From Candidatus Electrothrix scaldis (GTDB lineage Bacteria > Desulfobacterota > Desulfobulbia > Desulfobulbales > Desulfobulbaceae), in contig CP138355.1 in the NCBI GenBank assembly GCA_033584155.1, forward strand, positions 4,553,501 to 4,617,500: a DNA stretch of 64,000 bases, written 5' to 3'. The position numbers and the translations under genes were made by a program. The notes under the pieces are model-generated. The model did not search any database. It had not been told where the DNA came from and saw only the letters and a program-made list of their open reading frames with translations. Below, piece after piece: positions 27,440 through 38,551 of the stretch. Numbering within the stretch: position 1 is the first letter of the stretch; each line of letters starts with the position of its first letter.

Positions 27440-27476
27440 GAGCCGGGGCAGCTTTGATGCTGTCCCGGCTTTCTTC
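27440..27476. terminator. Bidirectional terminator between convergent genes
   Basis: AGCCGGGGCAGC (27441-27452) pairs with GCTGTCCCGGCT (27459-27470), with one mismatch-tolerant G-U, followed by TTCTTC and preceded by an A-run. It ends the rhodanese operon and can serve the minus-strand gene ending at 27516. Confidence 0.75.
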
Positions 27477-27515
27477 AGACAAAGAGGTTGTAGAATGCGT
27501 CAGTCCGTTAGTCCC

Positions 27516-27990
27516 TCAGCCTTTTTGTAGCAGTAACAGGTACACCGCTGGCAATGCCCCTCCCCTCATACTCCACCCCGTTCCACGGGGTGCATTTCGT
27601 ACAGTGGGATCATATGCCCCCTCTTTGGGATCTGTTTCACCGTTCAGATTATTGAGGTACTCCTGCAAATCCGTATATCCGTCACGGTCATAGTCCGTTG
27701 TCGCATCGGCTGTAGTTAGGTTGCCGAAATATTGCATCTCCCATGCATCGTCAATACCATCCTCGTCACTGTCTAACTCCCTAAAAATGGCAGCCACGGT
27801 ACAATCAGCAGAAGCCGGAGCAATGGTATAGGTATTATTGACCAGGGAACCACCACAGCCCTCCACCTGCTCAATCGCATATCCTCCCAGAGGCATGATC
27901 GTAAAACCTATGGCTGCTCCGTGGGCAAGCACCTGTGGGGTACCAGGACTGATGCTGCCGCCTGTGCCAGCTGAAGGAGTGATGATGTAC
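27516..27990 (-). repeat. 3' duplication shared with the next giant gene, copy 1
   Basis: About 470 bases encoding the last 155 residues (InlB-like repeat, TSP3 tail and C-terminal segment) are nearly identical to 31005-31478. Long identical stretches, such as the segments around 27565-27600 and 27700-27725, show recent duplication or gene conversion. The upstream propeller parts are much more diverged. Confidence 0.75.
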
Positions 27991-30836
27991 TCGTCGCAAA
28001 CATCGCCTATGCCGTCGTTGTCTGAATCTGCTTGGTCGGGATTAGAGATACCCAAACAATTATCTGTGTCATCAGCAGCACCATCACCATCGTCATCATA
28101 GTCACAGGCATCACCAATTCCATCACTATCCATATCTTGCTGGTCCCTATTGGCAATCGCTAGACAATTATCTTGGTCATCGCTGACCCGGTCTCCATCA
28201 ATATCGCCATTGCAGTAACCGAATCCCAAACGATCGTCACAACTGTCACAAAAATCTCCAGTTCCATCAGAATCGAGATCTTCCTGCTCCGCATTTGGAT
28301 ATGTCGGACAATTGTCCTGTTCGTCAAGAATGCCATCCCCGTCACTATCACCGTAAAAACAGGATGCAGGAATCAGGTTGTATGCATAACTTGAGGCATG
28401 CACACCGTAATATCGACCAACTCCAACTACCAAGCTTTGATTATCAAAATCCACGCTGCTTATTATAATATCCTCCCAATCTTCATTAGGTTCCAGCTTA
28501 CGCTGTAAAATCCAAGCGGAGGACGAGCAAGAGCGGGTAAAAATATAGAAAGATCCTGCCGCACCTATTGCCAAGGTATTATGATGCAATAATATAGCAT
28601 CATCAAAATTCCATCTGGCTCCATCTGGAGGAACAAGCCGCTGCTGATACTCCCAACGTGTTCCTGAGTAGATATAAACATAGGCGGCTGCTTGATCATA
28701 TGACCCTATTACAAGTGTATCTCCACTTAATGACACGGATGAACCAAATGAATCATCGTTGTAATTGCCAAAGAAAGCCGAATATTCTGGTATTTTTTGC
28801 TGCAACTCCCAAACAGTGCCGGAACGTGTAAAAACATATACCGAACCATGATAATAAGATTGCGAGAGACCTCCACCCTCCTCTTCTGGAGCAGCTATTG
28901 CAACAGTATTACCGTCGATTGAAATAGAAGCTCCAAATCTATCACCGACAGCTCCATCAGGAGCAATAATTCTCTGCTGCTGAATCCACGTATCTCCTGA
29001 TCTGGTAAAAATATAGACCGCACCAAACTTCCGGCTGTTATCACCATCCCACGGCCCCGGAACACCCACGGCAACCGTGTCGCCATTTAGTGATAAGGAC
29101 GAACCGAACATATCATCCGCATCGGCATCCACTACATTGAGTTTATCCCAGGTTCCGAGTGATAGATTGTAAATATAAGCATCACCGCTAGAGTGCGGAT
29201 ATTCATATTCATATTGACCATCACGATACAAAGCGCTTACGGCAACGCTGTCACCATCAACAGCTACAGAAGTAACAGTTACATAATCAGACTCCCAAGG
29301 GATGGGGATTATTCTTTGAAGTACCCAATCCTGCCCTATTTTTTTGAAAAGATAGAGCATACTTGGAAAATCATAAATCCAGTTATAGACCACCACGGTA
29401 TTCTCGCCATCTACCGATACGAGCGGAAAATACTCATTATTATTTTTAGAGAGTATTTTCCTGGCAGAATCAGGATCAACAGCCAACCAGTCAACATCAC
29501 AGACATCTCCTTTGCCATCCGCATCCTCATCCGCCTGATCGGCATTTGCTGACAGTGGGCAATTATCATTAATGTCGAGGAGTTCATCATTATCATCATC
29601 CTCATCACAGGCATTGCCGATGTTGTCTTTATCGGTATCTTTTTGATCCGGATTAGCAGCTGTCAGACAGTTATCCGCATAATCAAAAATACCATCGCCA
29701 TCATTATCATCACCATCAGCTATGTAGGCTGCACCGGAGTCTGTTCCCTTATCATCATCCAATTTTGCTCCGATCAAAACCGTGCCGCTGTCACCAAGCG
29801 ATACGGATGTTCCAAACCAATCGCCAGCAGCCCCATCACTGGCAATAATTTTTCCCTGCGACTGCCAGGAATTTGCCAAACGACGGAAAATATATGCCGA
29901 CCCTGTGAGCAAAGCTTCAGGATCATCATAATCATACTGCCCAGGCGCTCCGATCAAGGCAACATCATCACGTAATGATACTGATGCTCCGAAAAAACCA
30001 GTATGAGGCAAAACAAGCTTTGCCTGTTGACTCCATGTGCCGTCTTCCCCACGGGAAAAAATATACGCAGATCCATTACCATCCCAAATGAGATCAGGAG
30101 CGGCTCCGATCAGAGCCGTATCCCCATATAAAGACAGAGCGCGACCAAACAGCAAGTTGTTATCAAGCGAAACAAGTTTCGCCTGCTGGCTCCATTCACC
30201 ATTTCCTGCACGGACAAAAACATAAACATTGCCGTCATACTCTGATCCGATCAAGGCTGTGTCGCCAGACACGGCCACAGAATATCCAAAATCATAACTG
30301 CCTTCGGCTGTAAGTGTCGCCTGTTGACTCCATGTGCCGTCTTCCGCACGGATAAAAACACAAGCTTTACCGTCGTGTTCATCAAAGCCAGTACTGTGGT
30401 CTCCAACCAGAGCGGTATTGCCTGACAATGACACTGAATACGCATAACGACAGTCGCTCGACCACCAGTTCATCATAAAAGACGTATCTTCCGTCCATGT
30501 ACCATCTTCTGCACGGACAAAAACTGTTGGATCAGAACCTGCAATCAAAGCGGTATCGCCATCTAATGCCAAGGACTTAATCGAGCGGAAATCGGAATCA
30601 AACAGTGTTCCCCGCTGATGCCACGAACCGTCCTCTGCAGCATGATCAAAAACATAAACATTACTCCCCTTCGCAATTAAAGCCGTGTTGCCAGATATAG
30701 CCACCAACTGACCGAACATATCCTTATCAGTGCTGTCATCAGCGAGCAATTTTTGCATATTTTCCGCATGAGCCATCCCTCCGGCATAAAAAAGTATCCC
30801 GACAATCGCTACGTACAACCACAATCGTTTTTTCAT
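27516..30836 (-). CDS. Secreted double FG-GAP propeller protein with TSP3 calcium repeats
   Basis: 1106 aa from ATG 30836, which has AAAGGAGG seven bases upstream and begins with a signal peptide (MKKRLWLYVAIV..., ending HAEN). Seven blades of the FG-GAP type (each with SGNTALI or DGDTALI-like strands then a VYVF/AYIF strand) are followed by TSP3-type repeats (DDDGDGIFDYADNC), then seven more blades, a second TSP3 group, a bacterial InlB-like repeat ([14 protein letters not shown]), an EF-hand-like tail and a C-terminal segment GGALPAVYLLLLQKG. Fourteen blades make two seven-bladed propellers. It is extracellular or surface-bound; adhesion or calcium-dependent binding is likely but unproven. 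Confidence 0.8.
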   Translation of the reverse strand: MKKRLWLYVAIVGILFYAGGMAHAENMQKLLADDSTDKDMFGQLVAISGNTALIAKGSNVYVFDHAAEDGSWHQRGTLFDSDFRSIKSLALDGDTALIAGSDPTVFVRAEDGTWTEDTSFMMNWWSSDCRYAYSVSLSGNTALVGDHSTGFDEHDGKACVFIRAEDGTWSQQATLTAEGSYDFGYSVAVSGDTALIGSEYDGNVYVFVRAGNGEWSQQAKLVSLDNNLLFGRALSLYGDTALIGAAPDLIWDGNGSAYIFSRGEDGTWSQQAKLVLPHTGFFGASVSLRDDVALIGAPGQYDYDDPEALLTGSAYIFRRLANSWQSQGKIIASDGAAGDWFGTSVSLGDSGTVLIGAKLDDDKGTDSGAAYIADGDDNDGDGIFDYADNCLTAANPDQKDTDKDNIGNACDEDDDNDELLDINDNCPLSANADQADEDADGKGDVCDVDWLAVDPDSARKILSKNNNEYFPLVSVDGENTVVVYNWIYDFPSMLYLFKKIGQDWVLQRIIPIPWESDYVTVTSVAVDGDSVAVSALYRDGQYEYEYPHSSGDAYIYNLSLGTWDKLNVVDADADDMFGSSLSLNGDTVAVGVPGPWDGDNSRKFGAVYIFTRSGDTWIQQQRIIAPDGAVGDRFGASISIDGNTVAIAAPEEEGGGLSQSYYHGSVYVFTRSGTVWELQQKIPEYSAFFGNYNDDSFGSSVSLSGDTLVIGSYDQAAAYVYIYSGTRWEYQQRLVPPDGARWNFDDAILLHHNTLAIGAAGSFYIFTRSCSSSAWILQRKLEPNEDWEDIIISSVDFDNQSLVVGVGRYYGVHASSYAYNLIPASCFYGDSDGDGILDEQDNCPTYPNAEQEDLDSDGTGDFCDSCDDRLGFGYCNGDIDGDRVSDDQDNCLAIANRDQQDMDSDGIGDACDYDDDGDGAADDTDNCLGISNPDQADSDNDGIGDVCDEYIITPSAGTGGSISPGTPQVLAHGAAIGFTIMPLGGYAIEQVEGCGGSLVNNTYTIAPASADCTVAAIFRELDSDEDGIDDAWEMQYFGNLTTADATTDYDRDGYTDLQEYLNNLNGETDPKEGAYDPTVRNAPRGTGWSMRGGALPAVYLLLLQKG

Positions 30837-31004
30837 GAAATATCCTCCTTTCATTCCCTGAAGGTTACCACAAGGGCACAGGCGCTCAACGGTGCCTCAC
30901 ACCTCTCGTACTCTCTCTGGTATCTTCAATTTAACTCGTCAAAAAACTGAAACAAATCCCCCCCAGCTCTTCTCTTGCTCGATTCATAGAAATCGAAATG
31001 ATAC
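30837..31004. other. Gap between the two FG-GAP genes
   Basis: 168 bases holding the ribosome site of the downstream gene. No terminator with a T-run is obvious, so read-through from the upstream FG-GAP gene is possible. Confidence 0.3.
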
Positions 31005-31478
31005 TCAGTTTTTCTGTAGCAGTAACAAGTATACTGCTGGCAATGCCCCTCCCCTCATGCTCCACCCCGTTCCACGGGGTGCATTTCGTACAGTGGGATC
31101 ATATGCCCCTTCCTTCGGATCTGTCTCACCGTTCAGGTTATTAAGGTACTCCTGCAAATCCGTATATCCGTCACGATCATAGTCAGTTGTCGCATCGGCT
31201 GTAGTTAGGTTGCCGAAGTATTGCATCTCCCAGGTATCGTCAATACCATCCTCGTCACTGTCCAACTCCCTGAAACTGGCGGTCACGGTACAGTCAGCAG
31301 AAGCCGGAGCAATGGTATAGGTATTATCGACCAAGGAACCACCACAGCCCTCCACCTGCTCAATCGCATATCCTCCCAGAGGCGTAATCGTAAATTCTAT
31401 GGCTGCTCCGTGGGCAAGCACCTGTGGGGTACCAGGACTGATGCTGCCACCTGTACCGGCTGAAGGCGTGATAATGTA
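31005..31478 (-). repeat. 3' duplication shared with the previous giant gene, copy 2
   Basis: Partner of the copy at 27516-27990; the two code for the same C-terminal 155 residues with few changes (last residue N instead of G). Confidence 0.75.
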
Positions 31479-34400
31479 CTCGTCGCAGGCATCGCCGATG
31501 CCGTCGTTGTCGGAATCTGCTTGGTCGAAATTATCTACGAGCGGGCAATTATCCAGCTCATCAATGATACCGTCATTATCGTTGTCATCGTCACAGGCAT
31601 TACCGATCCAGTCATTATCGACATCACTCTGATCTGGATTAGGTATCAAAAGACAATTATCTTCCCATGCAGTAACTCCGTCCCCATCAATATCGTCGCA
31701 AGTACAAATACCATCAATTTGGTTAAAAACACGAACTGATCCTGCATCAGTACCGATTTCGTCATCACCTGGAAATCCCGCCCAAATAATGCCGTCATCT
31801 ACGGCTACAGCACTGCCGAAATATTCATACCCTCCTATGATATTACTGGGGGCTGTTATTTTCTGCTGTTGTTTCCAGACAGTATCCTCGGGACAGGAAC
31901 GAGTAAAGATATAGATTGACCCAGGTTGCTCTCTCCAATAGGAACTATAAGGAGAGCCGACCACGATGATATCTTTATTGACAGCAACTGCTCTCCCTGA
32001 ATCTTCACCGGAATACTCATCATATATCAATTTCTGTTGATATACCCAGGCCGTACCCAAACGTATAAAGATATTAACTGCATCGATGGAACCAATAACC
32101 AGGGTATCACCATACAATGAGACAGATCCTCCGAAATTGGTTATTTTCTGCTGCAGATACCAAATGTCATTTGAAAGGCTAAAGGAATACACAACATCCG
32201 GGAATAGAGATATATCACCGTCGAAACAAGCAGAGGTATTCGGGAACGGGGTTACAAGAGTATCATGGGGAGAACGAGCATAGACATAAACACCATCAGA
32301 AAATGAAACAACAAGTGTATCTTTTTCCAAGGCCACCTCAGGTTCGCCCAGCCCACCATAGGCATAGCTAGCTCCATCAACTGCAATCTCCTGCTGGAAT
32401 TCCCAACGCCACATTATATCGGCTTCTATAGGCCCTTGTACAAAACCTGAACGTATAAATATATAAACTAAAGAAACAAAGTTACCACCTTCATATCGTA
32501 CAGCAGGGACTGCAAGGGTATCTCCATCAACTGCCAGTGAAAAAAAACCAAAAGGATGGATCGTGGCATCATCAACGGCAAGTTGCTGCTCCAGCACCCA
32601 CATATTTTCCGATCTTACAAAAATATAAACAGAATTAAGAGACAATGAGCCGATTGCTATGGTATCACCATTTAAAGAAACAGCACTGCCAAAACCATCA
32701 TGTTCCATACCATCTGGCGCAACGAGTCTCTGTTGATAAACCCATGTATTGTCAGATCGGGTATAAATATAAGCAGCGCCAGCAGCAGCGAATTCATCAC
32801 CAGAAAAACCTTCATTATAAAAATCTCCCGGAGAACCGACAACAGCAGTATCCCCATCAATTGATACGGAGAAACCGAATTTTTCCAAAGCGTCACCGCC
32901 TTCACTCAATAAATTTTGCACTGTTTCTGGATTAAAACTGCACACCACATCAGAATCACAGATATTTCCTATCCCGTCTTCGTCTCTATCTCTCTGGGTT
33001 GGATTTGCTATCTGCGGACAATTATCCTGGTCATTATCAATGCCATCGCCATCCATATCGCTGTCACAGGTATCACCAACGCCATCGTTATCCATATCTT
33101 TCTGATCCTGGTTGTATGTTGTAGGACAGTTATCGATATAATCGTAGACTTCATCTGCGTCGGTATCAACATCTTGCTCATCAGGACGTGGGTCACAAGC
33201 ATCACCTATGCTGTCACCGTCTGTATCGACCTGATCAGGATTGACTTCCACTGGGCAATTATCTCCTTCATCAATAACACCATCGATATCCGTATCGCAG
33301 ACATCACCTTGGTCATAAGCATAAACCGCATCGGGGTAACTGCCGCTGTAATTATAGGTGGAACCAGGGGCACCAACTATGACATTTTCACCGCTAATGA
33401 CCACAGCATAGCCAAACTCTTCTTCTTGCTTTCCAGAGGACGATGTCAACTTCTGTTGTTGAGTCCAGGTGTTGCCGGAACGAGTAAATATATAGGCAGT
33501 ATCAGCATTGCTTGAAGAAATTACAGCTGTATTTCCACTGACAGATACAGCATGACCAAAATTATAGGAAGAGACATAATCATCATAGGTGGGAAGTTCT
33601 GGAGAATCTATTTTTGCCTTTTGCACCCAACCCGTATCAGAAAGAGAAAAAAAGTAGGCTGAGCCTGAGTTTGGACTAAAAGGGGCTCCGATTACAGCGG
33701 TATCTTTGTCCAGAGATACAGACCAACCGAACCGTCCACTATCACTTGCAGGAGAAGCGACTTTCTGCGGTACCCCCCAGACAGTATCGGTACGGGTGTA
33801 AAAATAAACAGCACCCGAATCCTCACCGTTATCATCATCGCGAGCAGCTCCAATCAGCAATGTATCACCATCCAGCGCAACTGAAGTACCGAAAGAAGTA
33901 TCCTCTGGATCAGGATCTGTTATTTGCTGCTGTAATACCCAGACACCACCAGAACGAACAAAAACATAGACTATTCCATAGTCGTTACCTAATAAATACT
34001 GACGATAAGGATACACACTACCTATGACCACAACAGCAGTATCATTATTGACAACGACAGATTTTACATAATCATATCTTTTAGTAGTATCGGGCGGAGG
34101 ATATGCTGAAATTTTTTGTTGCAGACTCCACACTGTTCCAGAACGGGTATAAATACAAGCTCCCGGAAAATAACTAGCCGTACTTTGATCAGGATTTAGG
34201 ATATCCATACGGCTAACGATAATCGTATCGCCATCAATAGAGACAAACTCTCCAAGCCAACCACGAGTTTCAAACCCATCATCTGTAGTATCTTCAGGTG
34301 GAGTCAATTTTTGCTGAAACTGCCATACAGCGCTGTCAGTACAGGATCGAGTAAAAACGTACACCTCCCCTCCACCCCATTGAGAACCAACAACAGCAGT

Positions 34401-34559
34401 ATTGCCCGAAACGGCAACAGAGTAACCATATCCATCCGTGTCGGCTCCCTCCACCAGCAAGCTCTGCACAGTCGCCGGATCAATATCCGCCTGTGCTCCC
34501 CCGCCCCCAAAAAAACACATCCCCGCTATAATCAAAGACAACCACAATCGTTTTTTCAT
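31005..34559 (-). CDS. Secreted double FG-GAP propeller protein, second copy
   Basis: 1184 aa from ATG 34559, chosen because AAGGAGG precedes it and a signal peptide follows (MKKRLWLSLIIAGMCFF..., ending GAQA). A start at 34643 would add 28 residues without a ribosome site. Seven FG-GAP blades, a TSP3 group (DTDADEVYDYIDNC), seven more blades, a second TSP3 group, then the same InlB-like repeat and C-terminal segment as the neighbour. The signal peptide, tail and domain order show a paralogue of the gene at 27516. No catalytic motif is present; a binding or structural role outside the cell is most likely. Confidence 0.8.
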   Translation of the reverse strand: MKKRLWLSLIIAGMCFFGGGGAQADIDPATVQSLLVEGADTDGYGYSVAVSGNTAVVGSQWGGGEVYVFTRSCTDSAVWQFQQKLTPPEDTTDDGFETRGWLGEFVSIDGDTIIVSRMDILNPDQSTASYFPGACIYTRSGTVWSLQQKISAYPPPDTTKRYDYVKSVVVNNDTAVVVIGSVYPYRQYLLGNDYGIVYVFVRSGGVWVLQQQITDPDPEDTSFGTSVALDGDTLLIGAARDDDNGEDSGAVYFYTRTDTVWGVPQKVASPASDSGRFGWSVSLDKDTAVIGAPFSPNSGSAYFFSLSDTGWVQKAKIDSPELPTYDDYVSSYNFGHAVSVSGNTAVISSSNADTAYIFTRSGNTWTQQQKLTSSSGKQEEEFGYAVVISGENVIVGAPGSTYNYSGSYPDAVYAYDQGDVCDTDIDGVIDEGDNCPVEVNPDQVDTDGDSIGDACDPRPDEQDVDTDADEVYDYIDNCPTTYNQDQKDMDNDGVGDTCDSDMDGDGIDNDQDNCPQIANPTQRDRDEDGIGNICDSDVVCSFNPETVQNLLSEGGDALEKFGFSVSIDGDTAVVGSPGDFYNEGFSGDEFAAAGAAYIYTRSDNTWVYQQRLVAPDGMEHDGFGSAVSLNGDTIAIGSLSLNSVYIFVRSENMWVLEQQLAVDDATIHPFGFFSLAVDGDTLAVPAVRYEGGNFVSLVYIFIRSGFVQGPIEADIMWRWEFQQEIAVDGASYAYGGLGEPEVALEKDTLVVSFSDGVYVYARSPHDTLVTPFPNTSACFDGDISLFPDVVYSFSLSNDIWYLQQKITNFGGSVSLYGDTLVIGSIDAVNIFIRLGTAWVYQQKLIYDEYSGEDSGRAVAVNKDIIVVGSPYSSYWREQPGSIYIFTRSCPEDTVWKQQQKITAPSNIIGGYEYFGSAVAVDDGIIWAGFPGDDEIGTDAGSVRVFNQIDGICTCDDIDGDGVTAWEDNCLLIPNPDQSDVDNDWIGNACDDDNDNDGIIDELDNCPLVDNFDQADSDNDGIGDACDEYIITPSAGTGGSISPGTPQVLAHGAAIEFTITPLGGYAIEQVEGCGGSLVDNTYTIAPASADCTVTASFRELDSDEDGIDDTWEMQYFGNLTTADATTDYDRDGYTDLQEYLNNLNGETDPKEGAYDPTVRNAPRGTGWSMRGGALPAVYLLLLQKN

Positions 34560-34640
34560 GAAATTTCCTCCTTTCCCCCACGACCTTTTACAAAACACAT
34601 ACAGCAAATCAAAGGCTTCCCTTATTTTCAGCGGAGCACC

Positions 34641-34678
34641 CAAAAAAGAAGCCGGGGACGTTACTCCACGTCCCCGGC
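34641..34678 (-). terminator. Strong terminator of the RCC1 gene
   Basis: GCCGGGGACGT (34651-34661) and ACGTCCCCGGC (34668-34678) form a perfect 11-bp stem around a six-base loop. On the minus strand it is followed by TTCTTTTTTG. It lies 16 bases past the RCC1 gene's stop. Confidence 0.9.
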
Positions 34679-34693
34679 CAAAAGAAACTCTGC

Positions 34694-37600
34694 CTATTTT
34701 TTACCTTTCTTCGCTGGCTTTCCTCGATTACCACCGCAACCAGACTGAGCAGCTGCGGAAACAATCTCGTTCTTTTCCGCTTCTGTGATCAATCCTGCCG
34801 CAAGGAAACTCCTTGCAGTCCTGGCGACAGTAGAAACATACGCACCGTGATTCTTCCACTCGTTATCTGTTCCTCTCTGCCCTTCACACGGGCAAAGTTG
34901 AGCAAGCGAGCAACCAGTCGCATCAACGACATCACCGGGCGCAGTTTCCGGGCATTGATCACTCAAATCGGCAACGGAATCTCCATCATCGTCCTCATCG
35001 CAGATATCCCCTTCACCATCTCCATCCCAGTCGGCCTGATCAGGATTGGCAAGCAACGGACAGTTATCCGATATATCAGGGATGCCATCTGCATCCTGAT
35101 CACTCAGGACAAAAGTTGCCGTAACCTCGCAGTCGCCAATAATTTCGCCAGTGGTGTAGGTGTTGCCATCGAGAGTTCCGTTGCAGCCTACAACAGAGGC
35201 AATAACGTACCAAGTATCCGGTGTGACTATGAAGCTGGCTGTTTGACCGTAATCCACTATCTGCTCCGCATCAGGGCTGATACTACCGTGCTCGCCTGCT
35301 GAAGGCGTGACCATATATCTGGTGAGTACAAAATGAGCAGTCACCTCTTTGTGTTCCGACATGGTCACCGTACAGGTTCTGGCGGCGGCATTGGTTGCAT
35401 CGCAGCCGCTCCATGAAGAAAAGCTCGTATTTGCGCTACCTGCTACTGGAGCGGTCAACGTGATAACAGTTCCGCTGGGAATGTTGGTTTTGCTGTAGTT
35501 GGTTATGCCACTATACGCGGAAGGATTGCCTGTGATTGCGACTCCAGATATACCTGACGAATTGACAGAAAGGCTCCAAGTTACAGCAGCAGTTCTGCTC
35601 CAGCAATTGGCATTTTGATCGTTGATGTCCACCCAGAAACGGGAGTCATTAGAGATTTGACCCGGTGCGTAGAATCCCCAACCTCCTGAGCGGGTATTTT
35701 GGGGCCATGTGTCGCCGTAAAAGTTATTCTCATCCATTCCATAAACCCAGCGACCGTCATGGAACTCAGCGACACGATATCCCGGACCAAGTTGCGCCTC
35801 GCAGTATGCATTGACATCATCCAGGGTGGCGAACGCATTGCCCTGCACAGGTGTTGTCAATTCGGCAGTTCCCTCAACCCAACCTGTATAATATTCTTTA
35901 TTCATACCGCCACCAGCAGGAGGAGGTTCATAAGGCGGTCGAGCTGAACCATCCACTTGCACACACAGCACCGGTAATAGAACCGAACAGGAGGTATCGC
36001 CCTGATAAGGATTACAGGGACCTCGATTCGGACCAATTTCGCCATAACAATCCACCTTGGTGATATCAAGGTCAGCATTATAGCTGTAAACTCCCCAAGT
36101 CATCCCATTTCTGGATGTATGCGGTGTAAAACTGGCCGTTACCTCACAGTCTTCGCTGATAGGAGCAGTGGTGTAGGTGCTGCCGCTTAGGGTTCCGCCG
36201 CAACCTTCCACTTTGTCTACGATGTAGCCTGAGTCAGACAACACTGTGAAGGTCATGGTTGCGCCATGATTTACTGACTGTGGTGTGTCTGGATTGATAC
36301 TACCGCCGGTGCCTGCTGAAGGAGTCACGATGTATGATGAGCAATTACCATCTGCTGGTATGATCTGTTCTGGACTTTCCGACCAAGCCGCTCCGTCGCC
36401 TAATTGGCCCGACCAATTGTTTCCCCAAGCCCAGAGAGTACCGTCGTCCTTCAGAGCAACTGTATGAGCAGCCCCAGCAACGGCAGCAGTCCAGTCTGTG
36501 TCTTCTACCTGCACTGGGCGGCGTTTGCCAACAACAGTACCGTCGTCTAACTGTCCGTAATGATTCCTTCCCCAAGCCCAGAGAGCACCATCATTCTCCA
36601 GAGCAACTGTATGATAATTTCCAGCAGAGACAGCTGTCCAGTCGTTACCCTCCACCTGTACGGGGCTGCTTTTGTTAACTGTTGAGCCATCGCCTAACTG
36701 TCCGTAATCATTTCTCCCCCAAGCCCAGAGAGTACGGTCATCCTTCAAAGCAACTACATAACCATATCCTGTAACGACAGAAGTCCATTCAGTGCCTTCC
36801 ACTTGCACAGGGCTGCGTTTGCTGACGGTAGTACCGTCGCCCAACTGGCCAGCCCCGTTGGCTCCCCAAGCCCAGAGAGTTCCATCATCCTTCAGAGCGA
36901 CTGTATGGTAATCTCCAGCAGAGACAGCTGTCCAGCCGTTACCCTCCACCTGTACGGGGCTGCTTTTATTAACTGTTGTGCCGTCTCCCAGCTGGCCTGA
37001 CCAGTTGGTGCCCCATGCCCAGAGAGTTCCGTCATCCTTCAGCGCAACTGTATGAACATATCCAGCAGCGACGGCCATCCATCCGCTGCCTTCCACCTGC
37101 ACAGGACGGCTTTTGCTAACTTCTGTACCATCGCCTAGCTGGCCGTAATAATTCCCCCCCCATGCCCAGAGGGTTCCGTCATCCTTTAACGCAACTGTGT
37201 GACTCCACCCAGCGGCAACCGTCTTCCAGTCAGCGTCTATGTCAACCTGCACAGGGCTGCGTTTACTGCCGGTAGTACCGTCTCCCAACTGGCCTTCTTT
37301 GTTGTATCCCCATGCCCAGAGAGTTCCGTCATCTTTCAACGCGACTGTATGATTCCCCCCAGCAGCAATGCTCTTCCAGTCGGCGTCTATGCCAACCTGA
37401 ACCGAGCTATTTCTACCACTTACTATTCCGTCGCCTAACCGACCGTTTGCGCGGCTTCCCCAAGCCCAAAGTCTATTATTATCCTTCAGCGCGACTGTAT
37501 GAAAAGCCCCAGCGGCAATAGTCTTCCAATCAGTCTCTGCGCCAACCTGCAACGGGCTGCTTATACTAGCTGTTGTACTATTACCTAGCTGGCCGTGCCT

Positions 37601-38551
37601 ATTGTCTCCCCATGCCCAAAGGCTGCCGTCACCCTTCAGCGCAACTGTATGAAAATATCCCGCAGTAACAGTCTTCCAATCAGTGTCTGTGCCAACCTGC
37701 AACGGACTGCGTTTTCTGACGGTAGTACCGTCTCCCAACTGACCTTCTTCGTTATCTCCCCATGCCCATAAGGTTCCGTTAGCCTTCAGCGCAACTGTAT
37801 GAAAAGCTCCAGCGACGACAGTCGTCCAACTACTGCCTGCCACCTGCACTGGACTATATTGATTAGCTGTTGAGTTGTTACCTAACTGGCCGTGGGGGCT
37901 ACCTCCCCATGCCCAAAGCGTACCGTCATCTTTCAAGGCAACTGTATGATAATATCCAGCAGATACAGTCTTCCAATCAGTATCTGTACCAATCTGCAAC
38001 GGGCTGCTTTTATCACTTTTCCTACCGTTACCTAGCTGACCGTAATTATTTCTCCCCCAAGCCCAGAGACTGCCATCATCCTTCAGCGCAACTGTATGAA
38101 AATATCCAGAGGCTATGCTCTTCCAGTCAGAGTCTGTGCCGACCTGCAACGGACTACTTTTGTTGACAGTAGTACCATCACCTAGCTGACCGTGATCATT
38201 TCTCCCCCAAGCCCAGAGGCTGCCGTCTTCCTTCAAGGCCACAGTATGACTATATCCAGCAGATACGATTCTCCAGTCACTATCTGTGCCGATTTGCACG
38301 GGGCTATTTTTACTAACAACTGTACCATCGCCCAGCTGACCGTATCCGTTGTATCCCCACGCCCAGAGAGTGCCATCACATTTGACAATTACGGTGTGGC
38401 TGTATCCAGCCGACACCTGCGCCACCCCAGCCCATGCTCCACCGCCCCAAACAAGTAGCGTAAACAAACAAACCACCCGGACAAGCAAGAGCATTTGCCA
38501 GCAATCCTTATCCGACGCCGTACAATTGTTAAGAAACAATCGCTTTCTCAT
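34694..38551 (-). CDS. Secreted protein with fourteen RCC1 repeats, InlB-like and TSP3 modules
   Basis: 1285 aa, ATG with AAGGAGGAGGA upstream. A hydrophobic signal segment lies near residues 20-41 (ending GGAWAG). Residues about 45-745 hold 14 RCC1 repeats, each with [15 protein letters not shown] and GQLGDGT strands, which is enough for two seven-bladed propellers. Then come InlB-like repeats ([14 protein letters not shown]), a region of unknown fold (about 830-980) and a TSP3 pair before a C-terminal helical region ending [12 protein letters not shown]. It has the same exported, two-propeller design as the two FG-GAP genes beside it. The repeats are very similar to each other. Function unknown; it may bind a surface or ligand. 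Confidence 0.85.
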   Translation of the reverse strand: MRKRLFLNNCTASDKDCWQMLLLVRVVCLFTLLVWGGGAWAGVAQVSAGYSHTVIVKCDGTLWAWGYNGYGQLGDGTVVSKNSPVQIGTDSDWRIVSAGYSHTVALKEDGSLWAWGRNDHGQLGDGTTVNKSSPLQVGTDSDWKSIASGYFHTVALKDDGSLWAWGRNNYGQLGNGRKSDKSSPLQIGTDTDWKTVSAGYYHTVALKDDGTLWAWGGSPHGQLGNNSTANQYSPVQVAGSSWTTVVAGAFHTVALKANGTLWAWGDNEEGQLGDGTTVRKRSPLQVGTDTDWKTVTAGYFHTVALKGDGSLWAWGDNRHGQLGNSTTASISSPLQVGAETDWKTIAAGAFHTVALKDNNRLWAWGSRANGRLGDGIVSGRNSSVQVGIDADWKSIAAGGNHTVALKDDGTLWAWGYNKEGQLGDGTTGSKRSPVQVDIDADWKTVAAGWSHTVALKDDGTLWAWGGNYYGQLGDGTEVSKSRPVQVEGSGWMAVAAGYVHTVALKDDGTLWAWGTNWSGQLGDGTTVNKSSPVQVEGNGWTAVSAGDYHTVALKDDGTLWAWGANGAGQLGDGTTVSKRSPVQVEGTEWTSVVTGYGYVVALKDDRTLWAWGRNDYGQLGDGSTVNKSSPVQVEGNDWTAVSAGNYHTVALENDGALWAWGRNHYGQLDDGTVVGKRRPVQVEDTDWTAAVAGAAHTVALKDDGTLWAWGNNWSGQLGDGAAWSESPEQIIPADGNCSSYIVTPSAGTGGSINPDTPQSVNHGATMTFTVLSDSGYIVDKVEGCGGTLSGSTYTTAPISEDCEVTASFTPHTSRNGMTWGVYSYNADLDITKVDCYGEIGPNRGPCNPYQGDTSCSVLLPVLCVQVDGSARPPYEPPPAGGGMNKEYYTGWVEGTAELTTPVQGNAFATLDDVNAYCEAQLGPGYRVAEFHDGRWVYGMDENNFYGDTWPQNTRSGGWGFYAPGQISNDSRFWVDINDQNANCWSRTAAVTWSLSVNSSGISGVAITGNPSAYSGITNYSKTNIPSGTVITLTAPVAGSANTSFSSWSGCDATNAAARTCTVTMSEHKEVTAHFVLTRYMVTPSAGEHGSISPDAEQIVDYGQTASFIVTPDTWYVIASVVGCNGTLDGNTYTTGEIIGDCEVTATFVLSDQDADGIPDISDNCPLLANPDQADWDGDGEGDICDEDDDGDSVADLSDQCPETAPGDVVDATGCSLAQLCPCEGQRGTDNEWKNHGAYVSTVARTARSFLAAGLITEAEKNEIVSAAAQSGCGGNRGKPAKKGKK

